From Porticoccaceae bacterium (GTDB lineage Bacteria; Pseudomonadota; Gammaproteobacteria; Pseudomonadales; Porticoccaceae): 64,000 bases of DNA. The translations under genes and the position numbers were made by a program. The stretch is taken from positions 35,185 to 99,184 of the forward strand of contig JAQXBF010000003.1 of NCBI GenBank assembly GCA_029252555.1. The letters run 5' to 3'. Position 1 is the stretch's first letter, and each line of letters opens with the position of its first letter. This document shows, in pieces, positions 18,248-28,109 of this stretch. The notes beneath the pieces are model-generated. The model saw only the letters and a program-made list of their open reading frames with translations, searched no databases and had not been told where the DNA came from.

Positions 18248-19936
18248 ATGCTGGTGCAAGACGCCGTAAAAAAAGCACAAAAGAAAATGGGCCTAAATGG
18301 CAAGCAGCCAGAGTTACCGGCCAAATCGTTGCTAGAGTTATGGCAGCAATCTGTTGCGGACTCCAATGAGCGACCTGCCTACACCTGCCTGGGTCAAACA
18401 TTAACCTATGGTGAAGTTGACCAAATATCTCGTCGTGTGGCGAGCTATTTTCAGAAGCAATTAAAGCTGGTTCCCGGGGACCGAATTGCTATTCAATTGC
18501 CGAATTTGATTCAGTACCCAGTGATGGTTATCGCCGCATGGAAATTAGGCCTGGTTGTGGTCAACACCAACCCTATGTACACCGTGCGTGAATTAGTTCA
18601 TCAGTTTAATGATGCCAATGTTAAAGCGGTGGTGGTGCTAGACCAGTTTTATGAAACCCTTTGCGAGGCGCTGCCCAATACATCAATTGAGCATGTGATT
18701 GTTACCCGCCCGGTAGACCTATTGCCCCAGCCCAGAAAAGGCTTTCTCAGTGCGGCAATGAAATTGATGGGTAAGAGACCTTCGCTGCCTAAGGGTGACT
18801 GGATCGCTTTCCCTGAGCTAATAACAGGTAGCAGTAATTATTCCGTTCACCGTGCCGCGCTAGACGATATCAGTGCCCTGCAATACACCGGAGGCACAAC
18901 TGGTGCATCCAAAGGCGTAATGCTGACCCAGGGCGCCATCATGTCGAATATCGCCCAGTCATTAGCGGTGATGGATATTTTGCCAGAGCCGGTCAAATAC
19001 AGTGTTACCGTTGCACCTCTACCGATCTATCATATCTATGCTTACTCCCTATGTATGGGCCTGATGCCAGCCACCCGTGGGCATTCGATACTGATTCCAG
19101 ATCCGCGCAATATTCCGGCCTTTGTTCGCGCCATTAAAGACTTTAAGTTTGAAGTTTTCTGCGGCCTTAACTCGCTATTTGTTGCTCTTTTGCAGGATAA
19201 AGATTTCCAACGTTTAGATTTCTCGCGATTGCGCATGACCTTATCTGGTGGCATGGCGCTAATGGAATCTGTTGCTCATGATTGGGAAAAAACCACAGGC
19301 TGTGTGGTTAGCGAAGGCTATGGTATGACCGAGTCATCACCTGTTATTTCCATGAACCCCTCGGGCTATGAAAGAATTGGCACAGCTGGTATTCCTATTC
19401 CCGGCACAGACATAAAAGTCGTTAACGAAAATGGTGTCGAGCAGGAAGTGGGCGGTACCGGAGAACTCTGTGTTCGCGGTAATCAGGTAATGGCTGGCTA
19501 TTGGCAGCGCCCAGAGCAGACTGAAGAAGTGATTGTTGACGGTTGGTTGCACACAGGCGACATAGTTGAAGTTGATGCAGAGGGCTACATCAAAATCATC
19601 GACCGCCTAAAAGATATGATCATTGTCTCTGGCTTTAATGTCTACCCCAACGAATTAGAGCAGGCGTTAACCATCCATCCAGATGTTGCCCAATGTGCAG
19701 CCATTGGAGTGGCCGATGCCAAGGCCGGTGAAGTGGTAAAAATGTTTGTGGTAAGTACCAACCCCGATCTTAATGCCGATAATATTATTGAGTTCTGCAA
19801 AGAGAATATGGCTGGTTACAAAGTACCTAAATTTGTAGAATTTCGCGAGGAGTTGCCCATGACCAATGTGGGCAAGGTACTGCGTAAAGACCTCAAAGCA
19901 GAAGAAAAAGCCAAACAGGTAACCGCACCAGCTTAG
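18248..19936 (+). CDS. fadD: Long-chain fatty acid-CoA ligase (FadD-like)
   Basis: A 562-residue AMP-forming acyl-CoA synthetase. The phosphate-binding loop is Y-T-G-G-T-T-G-A-S-K-G-V. The A5 motif is G-Y-G-M-T-E-S-S-P and the A8 hinge is D-R-L-K-D-M-I-I-V-S-G-F-N-V-Y-P. The catalytic Lys lies near the end in N-V-G-K-V-L-R-K. It activates free fatty acids for beta-oxidation or lipid synthesis at the inner membrane. Length equals E. coli FadD (561 aa). No beta-oxidation gene is adjacent. Confidence 0.92.
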   Translation: MLVQDAVKKAQKKMGLNGKQPELPAKSLLELWQQSVADSNERPAYTCLGQTLTYGEVDQISRRVASYFQKQLKLVPGDRIAIQLPNLIQYPVMVIAAWKLGLVVVNTNPMYTVRELVHQFNDANVKAVVVLDQFYETLCEALPNTSIEHVIVTRPVDLLPQPRKGFLSAAMKLMGKRPSLPKGDWIAFPELITGSSNYSVHRAALDDISALQYTGGTTGASKGVMLTQGAIMSNIAQSLAVMDILPEPVKYSVTVAPLPIYHIYAYSLCMGLMPATRGHSILIPDPRNIPAFVRAIKDFKFEVFCGLNSLFVALLQDKDFQRLDFSRLRMTLSGGMALMESVAHDWEKTTGCVVSEGYGMTESSPVISMNPSGYERIGTAGIPIPGTDIKVVNENGVEQEVGGTGELCVRGNQVMAGYWQRPEQTEEVIVDGWLHTGDIVEVDAEGYIKIIDRLKDMIIVSGFNVYPNELEQALTIHPDVAQCAAIGVADAKAGEVVKMFVVSTNPDLNADNIIEFCKENMAGYKVPKFVEFREELPMTNVGKVLRKDLKAEEKAKQVTAPA

Positions 19937-20015
19937 CGCAATTTGCGGTTGTTATTGGGTCGCTAAACAGGGCAGAATAATCCCTGACTAAGCAGGAGCA
20001 GACCAGGGACATAAT

Positions 20016-20579
20016 ATGCGACTCATTATCGGTATTTCCGGATCAAGTGGCGTTATCTATGGTATACGCATGCTAGAGATGCTCACTGCCTGTGAAGGCA
20101 TCGAAACCCATCTTATTCTCAGTAGCGCCGCGCGCATGAATATAGGCATTGAGACCGACTGGAAAGTCGAAGATGTCGAAGCCATGGCCGATGTAGTCCA
20201 TAACAATAAAAATATTGGTGCCAGCATTGCCAGTGGCTCTTTTAAAACCACTGGCATGGTGGTGGTCCCATGCTCCATGAAAACTCTGTCTGGTATTGCC
20301 AACTCCTATGCTGACAACCTGATTGTCCGTGCCGCCGACGTCGTACTAAAAGAGCGCCGCAAGCTCGTCATAGTGCCCCGAGAATCTCCATTGCATACAG
20401 GGCACTGCGAGTTAATGCTCAAGGCCAGCCAGATGGGCGCGATTCTATGTCCGCCAGCGCCAGCTTTTTATATCGAGCCAAAAACCATTGACGATTTTAT
20501 CAACCATACTGTGGCGCGTATTTTAGATTTGTACGATATTGAATCCGATAGTCTCAAGCGCTGGCAGGGCAATGTCTAA
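20016..20579 (+). CDS. ubiX: Flavin prenyltransferase UbiX
   Basis: A 187-residue enzyme that joins dimethylallyl phosphate to FMN, making the prenylated FMN cofactor used by UbiD decarboxylase in ubiquinone synthesis. The N-terminal G-I-S-G-S-S-G-V-I-Y-G and the segment V-P-C-S-M-K-T-L-S-G-I-A are diagnostic, as is R-E-S-P-L-H-T-G-H. The last eight bases overlap the next gene, implying coupled translation. Confidence 0.94.
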   Translation: MRLIIGISGSSGVIYGIRMLEMLTACEGIETHLILSSAARMNIGIETDWKVEDVEAMADVVHNNKNIGASIASGSFKTTGMVVVPCSMKTLSGIANSYADNLIVRAADVVLKERRKLVIVPRESPLHTGHCELMLKASQMGAILCPPAPAFYIEPKTIDDFINHTVARILDLYDIESDSLKRWQGNV

Positions 20580-21057
20580 AGACTTCAGCAAGTTGCATGG
20601 CTTTTTACAGGTGGAATCAGTACTGACCCTAGCCACTGATGATGCCCATGGTTCTTGGTCAGCGCCGGTGCTCTATGTTGCTGATATCAGCGCAGATCCT
20701 TTTGCACTGTATTTCCTGTCCTCCGCTAACAGCCGCCATATCCAAAGCCTGCCAGCCGATGGCACTGCTGCCGTATCTATCTATTCAGACTACGATGGCA
20801 ACTGGCAGTCTATTCGTGGTGCACAGATTCAGTGCTCTATCGTGCAGGTTACTGAAGAAGACCGAGCACCCATAGCCGAGCGCTATTTTGCCCGCTTTGC
20901 AGAAATTAAAGCCCTGATCGACAACCCGCAAACAGATCAGGAAAGGTTAATTGGCTCAGCTTTTGGCCGCAGTTATTTCTACCGAGTCACTCCTTCGTTT
21001 ATTCGATTTACCAATAATAGCGACAGCTTCGCAGGCCGCACAGAGTGGCAGCTGTAA
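20572..21057 (+). CDS. YhbP-like protein (UPF0306, pyridoxamine 5'-phosphate oxidase fold)
   Basis: A 161-residue protein with a split-barrel flavin-binding fold resembling YhbP. The segments [10 protein letters not shown] and [12 protein letters not shown] match the family pattern. Function is unknown; the fold usually binds FMN or a related cofactor. I chose ATG 20572, which overlaps the ubiX stop. The open frame extends 33 bases farther upstream without a better start. Confidence 0.75.
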   Translation: MSKDFSKLHGFLQVESVLTLATDDAHGSWSAPVLYVADISADPFALYFLSSANSRHIQSLPADGTAAVSIYSDYDGNWQSIRGAQIQCSIVQVTEEDRAPIAERYFARFAEIKALIDNPQTDQERLIGSAFGRSYFYRVTPSFIRFTNNSDSFAGRTEWQL

Positions 21058-21091
21058 GATCAATTTCTATCCAATCACAAACAGTGAGTCT

Positions 21092-22906
21092 ATGCCGCAA
21101 AATGCTCTAGAGATTTTAAATAGCCTTTATGGCTACGATAGTTTCCGTGGTCATCAAGCTGAGATTATTGATCATGTCAGTACCGGCTATAATGCCCTGG
21201 TGTTGATGCCTACCGGCGGTGGTAAATCACTCTGCTACCAGATTCCCTCGCTGCTGCGCGACGGTGTAGGCATTATTATTTCGCCACTAATAGCCCTGAT
21301 GCAGGATCAAGTCGATGCCATGCAACAGCTTGGCGTTAAAGCAGCTTTTTTAAATTCCAGCCTCTCCCATAGTGAGCAACATATTATCGAGCAGCAGCTC
21401 TTGGCTGGGGAGTTGGATCTACTCTATATAGCCCCTGAAAGGCTAATTCAATCCCACACACTGGATCTTTTGGAACGCTGCCAACTAGCCCTATTTGCGA
21501 TTGATGAGGCTCACTGTGTGTCGCAGTGGGGCCATGATTTCCGTTCCGATTATTTGTCGCTGAGCCTGTTACACGAGCGTTTCCCCAGTATTCCCCGTGT
21601 CGCACTGACCGCAACCGCTGATGTGCGAACTCGGCAGGAGATTATTGAAAGGCTGTCCCTAAGTGATGCCAATTCCTATATCAGTGGTTTTGATCGGCCC
21701 AATATCCGCTATGCTATCGCCAATAAAACCACTGCCAAAAAACAGCTGTTAGACTTTTTGAAACAGCGTAAAAATGAAGCCGGTATTGTCTACTGTCTGT
21801 CGCGAAAAAAGGTTGATGATACCGCCGCCTCGTTAACCCAGCAGGGTTATACCGCACTGCCATACCATGCTGGGTTACCAGCTCAGCTGCGGCAGACACA
21901 TCAGAGTCGTTTTCTTCGCGAAGATGGCGTGATTATTGTTGCCACTATTGCCTTTGGTATGGGTATCGACAAGCCGGATGTGCGCTTTGTCGCTCATCTG
22001 GATTTACCTAAAAGTATTGAAGCGTACTATCAGGAAACCGGACGCGCAGGTCGTGATGGTCAGCCGGCAGATGCCTGGATGGTCTATGGCTTGCAGGATG
22101 TGGTGCGTTTGCAGCAGATGGCCCAGGGCTCCGATGGCTCCGAGCAATTTAAGCGCGCCGAGCGCCATAAATTGGATGCAATGTTAGGCCTCTGTGAGGT
22201 CACCAGCTGTCGCCGTAAGGTACTGCTAAATTACTTTGCCGATAATGCCCCTGAACAATGCGGTAACTGCGATAACTGCCAGATTCCACCGCAAACATGG
22301 GATGCCACTGAAGCAGCTCAAAAGCTGTTGTCCTCTGTCTACCGAACAGGTCAGCGCTTTGGTGCGGTGCATGTGATGGATGTGCTGCAGGGTAAGGAAA
22401 CTGAAAAGGTGCTTCAGCATCACCACCATCAGCTGAGTACCTTTGGAATTGGCGCTGATATTCATGAAGCCCGCTGGCGCTCGGTGATTCGGCAGTTGGT
22501 TGTACGCGGTTTATTGCGTGTTGATATCGAGGGCTACAGTGCTTTACAGCTGACAGATATTTGTCGACCCGTCCTAAAGGGCGAGCAATCTCTATACTTA
22601 CGTAAAGACGAAATCAAAGCGCCCAATGCTAAGAGGGCAGGTGCTAAGCGCGCCAAGAAAATTGATATACGCCCAGAAGATCAAGAACTTTGGGAAGAGT
22701 TGCGGGAGTGCCGAAAGTATCTGGCTGAAGAGAATAATGTGCCACCCTATGTTATTTTTCACGATGCGACTTTAAAAGAAATGATCGATGTCATGCCTAT
22801 GTCAGCGTCGGAGTTTCTAACGATTGGCGGGGTGGGGGATAGCAAAATGGAAAAGTATGGCGCAGATTTTATTGAGATAGTTTGTCGTTATGCAGAGACC
22901 AGTTAG
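21092..22906 (+). CDS. recQ: ATP-dependent DNA helicase RecQ
   Basis: A 604-residue RecQ. Helicase motif I is M-P-T-G-G-G-K-S, motif II is D-E-A-H, and motif VI is [11 protein letters not shown] zinc-binding site uses C-R-R-K with C-G-N-C-D-N-C. A winged-helix RQC region follows, then a C-terminal HRDC domain (about 525-600). It unwinds 3'-tailed DNA in recombination and fork repair. ATG 21092 gives the standard family N-terminus. The frame extends 47 codons farther upstream, overlapping the YhbP-like gene, which I discount. Confidence 0.95.
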   Translation: MPQNALEILNSLYGYDSFRGHQAEIIDHVSTGYNALVLMPTGGGKSLCYQIPSLLRDGVGIIISPLIALMQDQVDAMQQLGVKAAFLNSSLSHSEQHIIEQQLLAGELDLLYIAPERLIQSHTLDLLERCQLALFAIDEAHCVSQWGHDFRSDYLSLSLLHERFPSIPRVALTATADVRTRQEIIERLSLSDANSYISGFDRPNIRYAIANKTTAKKQLLDFLKQRKNEAGIVYCLSRKKVDDTAASLTQQGYTALPYHAGLPAQLRQTHQSRFLREDGVIIVATIAFGMGIDKPDVRFVAHLDLPKSIEAYYQETGRAGRDGQPADAWMVYGLQDVVRLQQMAQGSDGSEQFKRAERHKLDAMLGLCEVTSCRRKVLLNYFADNAPEQCGNCDNCQIPPQTWDATEAAQKLLSSVYRTGQRFGAVHVMDVLQGKETEKVLQHHHHQLSTFGIGADIHEARWRSVIRQLVVRGLLRVDIEGYSALQLTDICRPVLKGEQSLYLRKDEIKAPNAKRAGAKRAKKIDIRPEDQELWEELRECRKYLAEENNVPPYVIFHDATLKEMIDVMPMSASEFLTIGGVGDSKMEKYGADFIEIVCRYAETS

Positions 22907-23017
22907 CATCAGACTAATTTTGCAATACTAAAGAAAGCGGTCTATTCTAAAGACTTGTAAGTGGCACCTGTTAAAAGGTACTGTAAGTAGTACTTAATGG
23001 TTCTGGAGGCTTATATT

Positions 23018-23254
23018 ATGAGCACTAAATTTTCACAAGATGTTATCTCTCTATCCGACCTTAAAATCAATCCCGGTAAAGTTGTCAATCACGCCAAAGA
23101 TTCCGGTCGCCCGGTTCTTTTAACCAGCCGGGGCCGCGGAGTAGCTGTGGTTCAGGGTCTTGAAGAGTATGAAAGAAATGGAGAAGAGTTGGCTTTCGTT
23201 AAAGCCATTGCGCAAGGATTGATGGATATTGAAGAGGGTAAAACCTTCAGTTAA
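23018..23254 (+). CDS. Phd/YefM family antitoxin
   Basis: A 78-residue antitoxin. The N-terminal I-S-L-S-D-L-K-I-N-P-G-K-V-V-N-H-A motif, R-P-V-L-L-T-S-R-G and V-A-V-V-Q-G are characteristic of the Phd/YefM DNA-binding fold. A perfect GGAGG lies 8 bases before ATG 23018. The family normally neutralises a ParE/RelE toxin and represses the joint promoter. The partner gene downstream is frameshifted here, so the antitoxin may be orphaned. Confidence 0.88.
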   Translation: MSTKFSQDVISLSDLKINPGKVVNHAKDSGRPVLLTSRGRGVAVVQGLEEYERNGEELAFVKAIAQGLMDIEEGKTFS

Positions 23255-23288
23255 AGTGAGGCTAACAAGAGCTTGGGCATCTAAGCTG

Positions 23289-23605
23289 GTGGACATCTCA
23301 TTTTCTAAATCTGCACTCAGTGATCTTGAAGAGATCAAGGCTTACTATTTAAAGCTAGATATTCTGGCGATTGGGGCCGATTTGGTTATCTCGATTGTTG
23401 AGCATACTGAGACATTGGTTGATTACCCAGAGATAGGCAGGGTTGTTCCAGAATTTACGAGAATCATATCCGCGAACTTATCGACCCTCCATACCGAATA
23501 GTTTATCTCCGTGGTTTAGGCTCGTTGCAATTAATTCGAATATGGCGAAGTGAAAGATTACTTGAGATCAATCAGGTTAATGAACCTTCAAACCTTTATG
23601 AATAA
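23289..23605 (+). pseudogene. ParE/RelE family toxin, frameshifted
   Basis: The first part reads V-D-I-S-F-S-K-S-A-L-S-D-L-E-E-I-K-A-Y-Y and continues to G-R-V-V-P-E-F at 23441-23456. The expected rest of the ParE fold (H-I-R-E-L-I-D-P-P-Y-R-I-V-Y-L, then a C-terminal R-S-E-R-L-L-E-I) continues in another frame to a stop at 23603-23605. One T missing from the TTT at 23454-23456 explains the break. As read, translation ends after a short wrong tail near 23501, losing the catalytic C-terminal strands. The start is uncertain: GTG 23289 matches the family, and a TTG at 23229 would overlap the antitoxin. Confidence 0.8.
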
Positions 23606-23652
23606 TTTTTCATTCTAAGCGCAGCGAACAATATCCAGATATCTCGCTCTAT

Positions 23653-26600
23653 TCATTCTGCCAGATTAAATAGCTGAGTATTCCCCCCTCTTGCCACCAG
23701 ATTTTCTGTTCTGGTACGCTCACTTAAAAACCATAGCAACCAGTGGTAGCTATAAGCTTCATTATTTTCTGGCCATTCAATCAGTGGAATTATGCTGCCG
23801 CTTCTTTGGGCTATTAGTTGTCGCAGTGCTGAGCTATCTGTATTGCGACTATTGGCGATTATTCCCTCGACACTATTGTTTTGTAAAAGATCTGTCAGGC
23901 TTTCCCATGGTTCTATTTGCAGTAACCTGTTCATCAGTCCCGCCTGCTGATAACGCTCGGTAATGCTATTTAGTCCATTGATATGTGATTTGTAGGCGAC
24001 CACTATCAGCGGACAACCACAGAGTAGGGCGCAGGCAATTTGCTTTTCTGCACCAGTCAATAAATCGCTTTCCATGACGGCCAATACCATTAGTCCGCGA
24101 CCAAATACCAAGAGTTGATTATCTTCACCGGTTGGCCCGGGCAATTGAATCGGGTTGGCTAGCTTTCCTCTGGCAAGCACATCAATCACTGGCATAAATT
24201 CAGGGTTACATTGGCCAATAATTGATAGTCGACTATCGATAGAAGTAGATTGCCATTTAGCCATAGCTTTCATAGCGTTATTAACAATATCTGCATTGGC
24301 TGATCTGGTATTTTCCAAATTAATTAAAAACTCTTGTTTATATTCAGTTGAATTATTTTTGGCGGAGAAACGCAGCAGATAGTTTGGCCCACCAGCTTTA
24401 GGCCCGGTGCCAGATAAACCCCTACCACCAAATGGATTCACACCCACAACAGCGCCCACCATATTGCGGTTGATATAGGTATTTCCAGCAATGGTGTTGC
24501 GGAATACAGTGTCAGCAAAGGCTTCAATACGGCTATGTATGCCAAGAGTTAGGCCGTAGCCGGTGCTATTAATCTGCTTTATTACAGAGCCTAGCTGATC
24601 CGATGAATAGCGAATCACATGAAGTATGGGCCCAAACACTTCTTCCGTAAGCAGGTCGAGTGAATCGATCTCAAACACATGGGGCGCTATATAACTGCCA
24701 TTGGTGCAGTGTTCATCCAGCTCCACTTTGGCTACAAAACTCGCCTCTTTATTCATCCGATCTATATGTGCCTGCAGTTCTGCTTGGGCACCACCATCAA
24801 TCACTGGGCCAAGGTCACTGGCAAGTAATCTGGGGTCACCAGCGGTCATTGATGCCATAGCACCTGTGAGCATTTGCAAGGTCTTATCGGCGATATCTGA
24901 TTGAATAAATAATACCCGCAGTGCCGAGCATCGCTGACCTGCACTTTGGAATGCGGATGAGATAACATCATCGACCACTTGCTCTGGCAGGGCGGTGGAG
25001 TCCACTACCATGCAGTTTTGGCCGCCGGTTTCGGCAATAAAAGGTATTGGCCCGCCGGGGCGTGCGGCGAGCTGTTGGTTGATGTTTTGGGCGGTGTCGG
25101 TTGAGCCGGTGAAGGCGATGCCGGCAACGCGGCTGTCGCTAACTAATAGTTTGCCTATTTGCGAGCCGCTGCCAAGCAGCAGTTGCAAGGCCGAGCCTGG
25201 TACGCCTGCTTTATGAAACAACCTAATGGCGCAAGCGGCGATTGCCGGTGTCTGTGCCGCTGGTTTGGCGATTACACTATTGCCTGCAGCCAGTGCTGCT
25301 GCGATTTGGCCAACAAAGATTGCCAGTGGGAAGTTCCAGGGGCTAATACAAAGGAAAACGCCATGGCCTTGTAGGCCCTGTGCGGGTAATGAACGAGCTT
25401 GCAGTGCGTAGTATCTGCAGAAGTCCACGGCTTCGCGTACTTCTGAAACGCCGTCTGCTAATGTTCTCCCTGCTTCTATGGCAACCACGCCCATCAACTG
25501 ACCGCAGTCTCTCTCCATCAGGTTCGCTACTTTATTGAGAATATCGGCTCGGGCTTCATGGCCTGATTTATTCCATGCAGGCTGCGCGGCATGGGCAGAT
25601 TTCAATGCCGCTAATATAGTAGTCTCATTTGCTTTTGAGTAATGGCCAATTAACTGATCTTGATTGGCTGGATTATAAGCTGGCAGCAATTCGCCTTCGC
25701 TATCTTGGCCATCAATAATAGGGTGGGAGAGCAGCGCTGGGATTTGATTTATGGTGCACAATAAGGCCTCTGTCTCCAGTGGTGAATCGAGATCTATCCC
25801 CACTGCATTTTTGCGCTCCTCACCAACTACGGTAAACATCTCATCTGGAATGGCGATCATTTTATGCTGGTAGGGGAATGATCGAGTGACCTGTTCTCTG
25901 GTATCTTCGAGCAACTCTTCTACGGGGGTTTGATGATCTAAAAAGCGATTGACGAAGGAGCTGTTGGCGCCGTTTTCTAAAAGTCGGCGAACTAAATAGG
26001 GCAACAAATCCTTGTGGTTGCCAATGGGTGCATAGACCCGCACGGCTATGGGTCTTTTTTGTTTTTTTAATTGTGCGTATAAAATATGTCCCATGCCATG
26101 CAGGCGCTGAAATTCAAACTCGCGCTCACCGGCCAGCTCTAAAATCATGGTGGCGGTGTAGGCATTATGGGTCGCAAACTGCGCGTAAATATGCTCTTGC
26201 GCATCGAGCAGAATGCCGGCGCAATGTTGGTAGCAAAGATCGGTATTAGCCTTGCGGGTAAATACGGGGTAGCTTTCCAGCCCCAGTTCTTGCGCATGTT
26301 TAATCTCGGCATCCCAGTAGGCGCCTTTTACCAATCTCACCATAAACCGGCGACTGGTTTCACGGGCTAGGCCGATCAGCCATTTGGCGGTATCTGGTGC
26401 GCGTTTTTGGTAGGCCTGTAATACAAAGCCAAGGCCTTGCCAGTCATTGAGATCTGGGTCTTTGGCCAGTGCTTCGAAGATATCTAATGAGATATCCAAG
26501 CGGTAGGCTTCTTCAGCATCAATGGATAGGCCGATATTATAGTTTTTGGCCAGCAGGCAAAGCTGTTTAATGCGCGGTAATAATTCTGTTATCACCGCGT

Positions 26601-27390
26601 TGTGCTGAGCAAAGTAATAGCGGGGATGTATGGCGCTGAGTTTTACTGAAATGCCATTGGCCTTATAGACGGTCTCGTTAGCGCTATAGACTGAGTCGCC
26701 TAACGCATACTTACCAATTTCATCAATCGCCAAGCTATAGGCTTTTAAATATTGGGCAGCATCCTCTTCCGTTCTAGCACCTTCACCCAGCATATCAAAA
26801 GAGAATCTGGTCTCTGCATCATTGTGTTTTGCGCCGCGTTTAAGCCCCTCATCAATAGTGCGGCCCAACACATATTGACCACCCATTATTTTCATTGCCT
26901 GCATCACTGCAGCGCGGATAACCGGCTCGCCCATTGTGGCGGTTAGGCGTCGCATCCAGTGGTCGGTGTCTTGGGTAATTTCTTTATCCAGACTGACCAG
27001 CTGGCCGGTGAGCATCAGCCCCCAGGTGGAGGCATTTACAAACAGAGAATCAGATTTTCCGCGGTGGGTATTCCAATTGCCGCCCTGAATTTTTTCGGCG
27101 ATCAGGCGGTCTGCGGTCACGACATCTGGTACTCGTAGCAGTGCTTCAGCTAGGCACATCAGGGCAACGCCTTCTGCATTGGATAGTCCAAATTCAAGCA
27201 GAAATGCATCCAGAGTACCGCTGCTGTTTTTGTCGGCTCGACAGTGGGTTACCAGTTGGCGTGAACCCTGAAGAATTTTTTCTCGGGCTTTGCTGGAGAG
27301 CGGGTTGCCATGTAGCAACTGGGTCACTGCCTGATGCTCATCTTGGTGGCTGTTGTGGCGGATTTTATGGCGACGTTCTGCTTGATTCAT
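23653..27390 (-). CDS. putA: Bifunctional proline dehydrogenase / L-glutamate gamma-semialdehyde dehydrogenase PutA
   Basis: A 1245-residue enzyme that oxidises L-proline to L-glutamate in two steps. The FAD-dependent proline dehydrogenase domain (about 170-480) shows R-L-V-K-G-A-Y-W-D-A-E-I. The NAD-dependent aldehyde dehydrogenase (about 530-1020) shows E-T-G-G-Q-N and the catalytic Cys in G-Q-R-C-S-A-L-R. A C-terminal domain of unknown detail follows. The N-terminal ribbon-helix-helix DNA-binding domain of E. coli PutA is absent, so it should not be self-repressing. The divergent Lrp-type gene is the probable regulator. Confidence 0.95.
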   Translation of the reverse strand: MNQAERRHKIRHNSHQDEHQAVTQLLHGNPLSSKAREKILQGSRQLVTHCRADKNSSGTLDAFLLEFGLSNAEGVALMCLAEALLRVPDVVTADRLIAEKIQGGNWNTHRGKSDSLFVNASTWGLMLTGQLVSLDKEITQDTDHWMRRLTATMGEPVIRAAVMQAMKIMGGQYVLGRTIDEGLKRGAKHNDAETRFSFDMLGEGARTEEDAAQYLKAYSLAIDEIGKYALGDSVYSANETVYKANGISVKLSAIHPRYYFAQHNAVITELLPRIKQLCLLAKNYNIGLSIDAEEAYRLDISLDIFEALAKDPDLNDWQGLGFVLQAYQKRAPDTAKWLIGLARETSRRFMVRLVKGAYWDAEIKHAQELGLESYPVFTRKANTDLCYQHCAGILLDAQEHIYAQFATHNAYTATMILELAGEREFEFQRLHGMGHILYAQLKKQKRPIAVRVYAPIGNHKDLLPYLVRRLLENGANSSFVNRFLDHQTPVEELLEDTREQVTRSFPYQHKMIAIPDEMFTVVGEERKNAVGIDLDSPLETEALLCTINQIPALLSHPIIDGQDSEGELLPAYNPANQDQLIGHYSKANETTILAALKSAHAAQPAWNKSGHEARADILNKVANLMERDCGQLMGVVAIEAGRTLADGVSEVREAVDFCRYYALQARSLPAQGLQGHGVFLCISPWNFPLAIFVGQIAAALAAGNSVIAKPAAQTPAIAACAIRLFHKAGVPGSALQLLLGSGSQIGKLLVSDSRVAGIAFTGSTDTAQNINQQLAARPGGPIPFIAETGGQNCMVVDSTALPEQVVDDVISSAFQSAGQRCSALRVLFIQSDIADKTLQMLTGAMASMTAGDPRLLASDLGPVIDGGAQAELQAHIDRMNKEASFVAKVELDEHCTNGSYIAPHVFEIDSLDLLTEEVFGPILHVIRYSSDQLGSVIKQINSTGYGLTLGIHSRIEAFADTVFRNTIAGNTYINRNMVGAVVGVNPFGGRGLSGTGPKAGGPNYLLRFSAKNNSTEYKQEFLINLENTRSANADIVNNAMKAMAKWQSTSIDSRLSIIGQCNPEFMPVIDVLARGKLANPIQLPGPTGEDNQLLVFGRGLMVLAVMESDLLTGAEKQIACALLCGCPLIVVAYKSHINGLNSITERYQQAGLMNRLLQIEPWESLTDLLQNNSVEGIIANSRNTDSSALRQLIAQRSGSIIPLIEWPENNEAYSYHWLLWFLSERTRTENLVARGGNTQLFNLAE

Positions 27391-27548
27391 GGCTGTGGCC
27401 TAAAATATTGTAATAAATAATATGTGGTATTATCGATAGTTTATTGCCATATATGTCTCCATAAATACGATAATGGCAGTTTTAAGTTCTGCTAAAATAG
27501 AATTAATGGAGTATTATGCTTTTATAGAATTGTAGAATGTAGCTGTAT
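27391..27548 (+). promoter_or_regulatory. Divergent putA / lrp-type regulator control region
   Basis: An AT-rich 158-base stretch between the two divergent starts. It contains several inverted short motifs, for example around TATCGATA at 27431-27438, and a weak promoter-like pair TTGCCA (27444-27449) and GATAAT (27469-27474). The 19-base spacing is longer than ideal. Binding of the Lrp-type regulator here is inferred from gene arrangement. Confidence 0.4.
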
Positions 27549-27613
27549 TGGAGAGTACTTATGCTGGAGAGTACTTATGTTGGAGAGTAGTTACTGTTGG
27601 AGAGCACCAATGA
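27549..27613 (+). repeat. Four tandem copies of a 16-17 bp unit carrying a ribosome-binding site and (mostly) ATG
   Basis: Units TGGAGAGTACTTATGC (27549-27564), TGGAGAGTACTTATGT (27565-27580), TGGAGAGTAGTTACTGT (27581-27597) and TGGAGAGCACCAATG (27598-27612) follow one another directly. Each contains GGAG and, except the third, an ATG 8-9 bases later. The fourth supplies the true start signal of the Lrp-type gene. The second ATG is in frame with it. The first opens a 9-codon peptide ending at TAG. Confidence 0.85.
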
Positions 27614-28086
27614 AAACATTAAATGACTTAGATCTAACTGATCGTAAAATCTTAAGGGTGTTACAAAAAGAAGGGCGTATCGCCAATGTAGATTTGGCCA
27701 GAACGGTCAACTTAACACCCACGCCCTGTTTGGAGCGTGTGAAGCGGCTTGAGAACGAGGGTTTTATTACCGGCTATGTGGCTTTGCTAAACCCTGTGAA
27801 GGCTAATGCTGCGCTCTGTGCCTATATTGAGGTGCAGTTAGATAGCACCACTACCGAGGCAATAAGGCGTTTTAATCAAGAGATGTTGTCGCTAGAAGAG
27901 GTACAGGAATGTCAGATGGTAGCCGGTGGTTTTGATTACTTAATCAAGATCAGGGTGGCAGATATGCTTCATTATCAGCGGTTTTTGGGTGGCAGGCTAT
28001 CGGCTATTGAGGGCATTAGCCAGACGCATACTTATGTGGTGATTGAGGATGTTAAGTCAGAGACTGCGATTCAAATAGCACCTTAA
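27610..28086 (+). CDS. Lrp/AsnC family transcriptional regulator (probable PutR)
   Basis: A 158-residue Lrp-type regulator. The N-terminal winged helix shows D-R-K-I-L-R-V-L-Q-K-E-G-R and N-L-T-P-T-P-C-L-E-R-V-K-R-L. The C-terminal RAM/AsnC domain (about 80-150) includes M-V-A-G-G-F-D-Y-L-I-K. Divergent location from putA suggests a proline-responsive activator (PutR). Control of the neighbouring racemase cluster is also possible. ATG 27610 follows GGAGAG with good spacing. An in-frame ATG at 27577 would add 11 residues. Confidence 0.92.
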   Translation: MKTLNDLDLTDRKILRVLQKEGRIANVDLARTVNLTPTPCLERVKRLENEGFITGYVALLNPVKANAALCAYIEVQLDSTTTEAIRRFNQEMLSLEEVQECQMVAGGFDYLIKIRVADMLHYQRFLGGRLSAIEGISQTHTYVVIEDVKSETAIQIAP

Positions 28087-28089
28087 ATC

Positions 28090-28109
28090 ATCTAGCAAAG
28101 GGGCTAGAT
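28090..28109. terminator. Hairpin between convergent regulator and alanine racemase genes
   Basis: ATCTAGC (28090-28096) pairs perfectly with GCTAGAT (28103-28109) around a 6-base loop. It sits between the two convergent stop codons and overlaps the racemase stop. There is no long T tract, so intrinsic termination is uncertain. Confidence 0.4.

Noticed and set aside
20951..21091. 47-codon upstream extension of recQ
   Set aside because: It overlaps the YhbP-like gene in another frame; RecQ homologues start at 21092.
27391..27548. Riboswitch or attenuator before putA
   Set aside because: No aptamer-like conserved core or terminator pair is visible; a protein regulator sits divergently.
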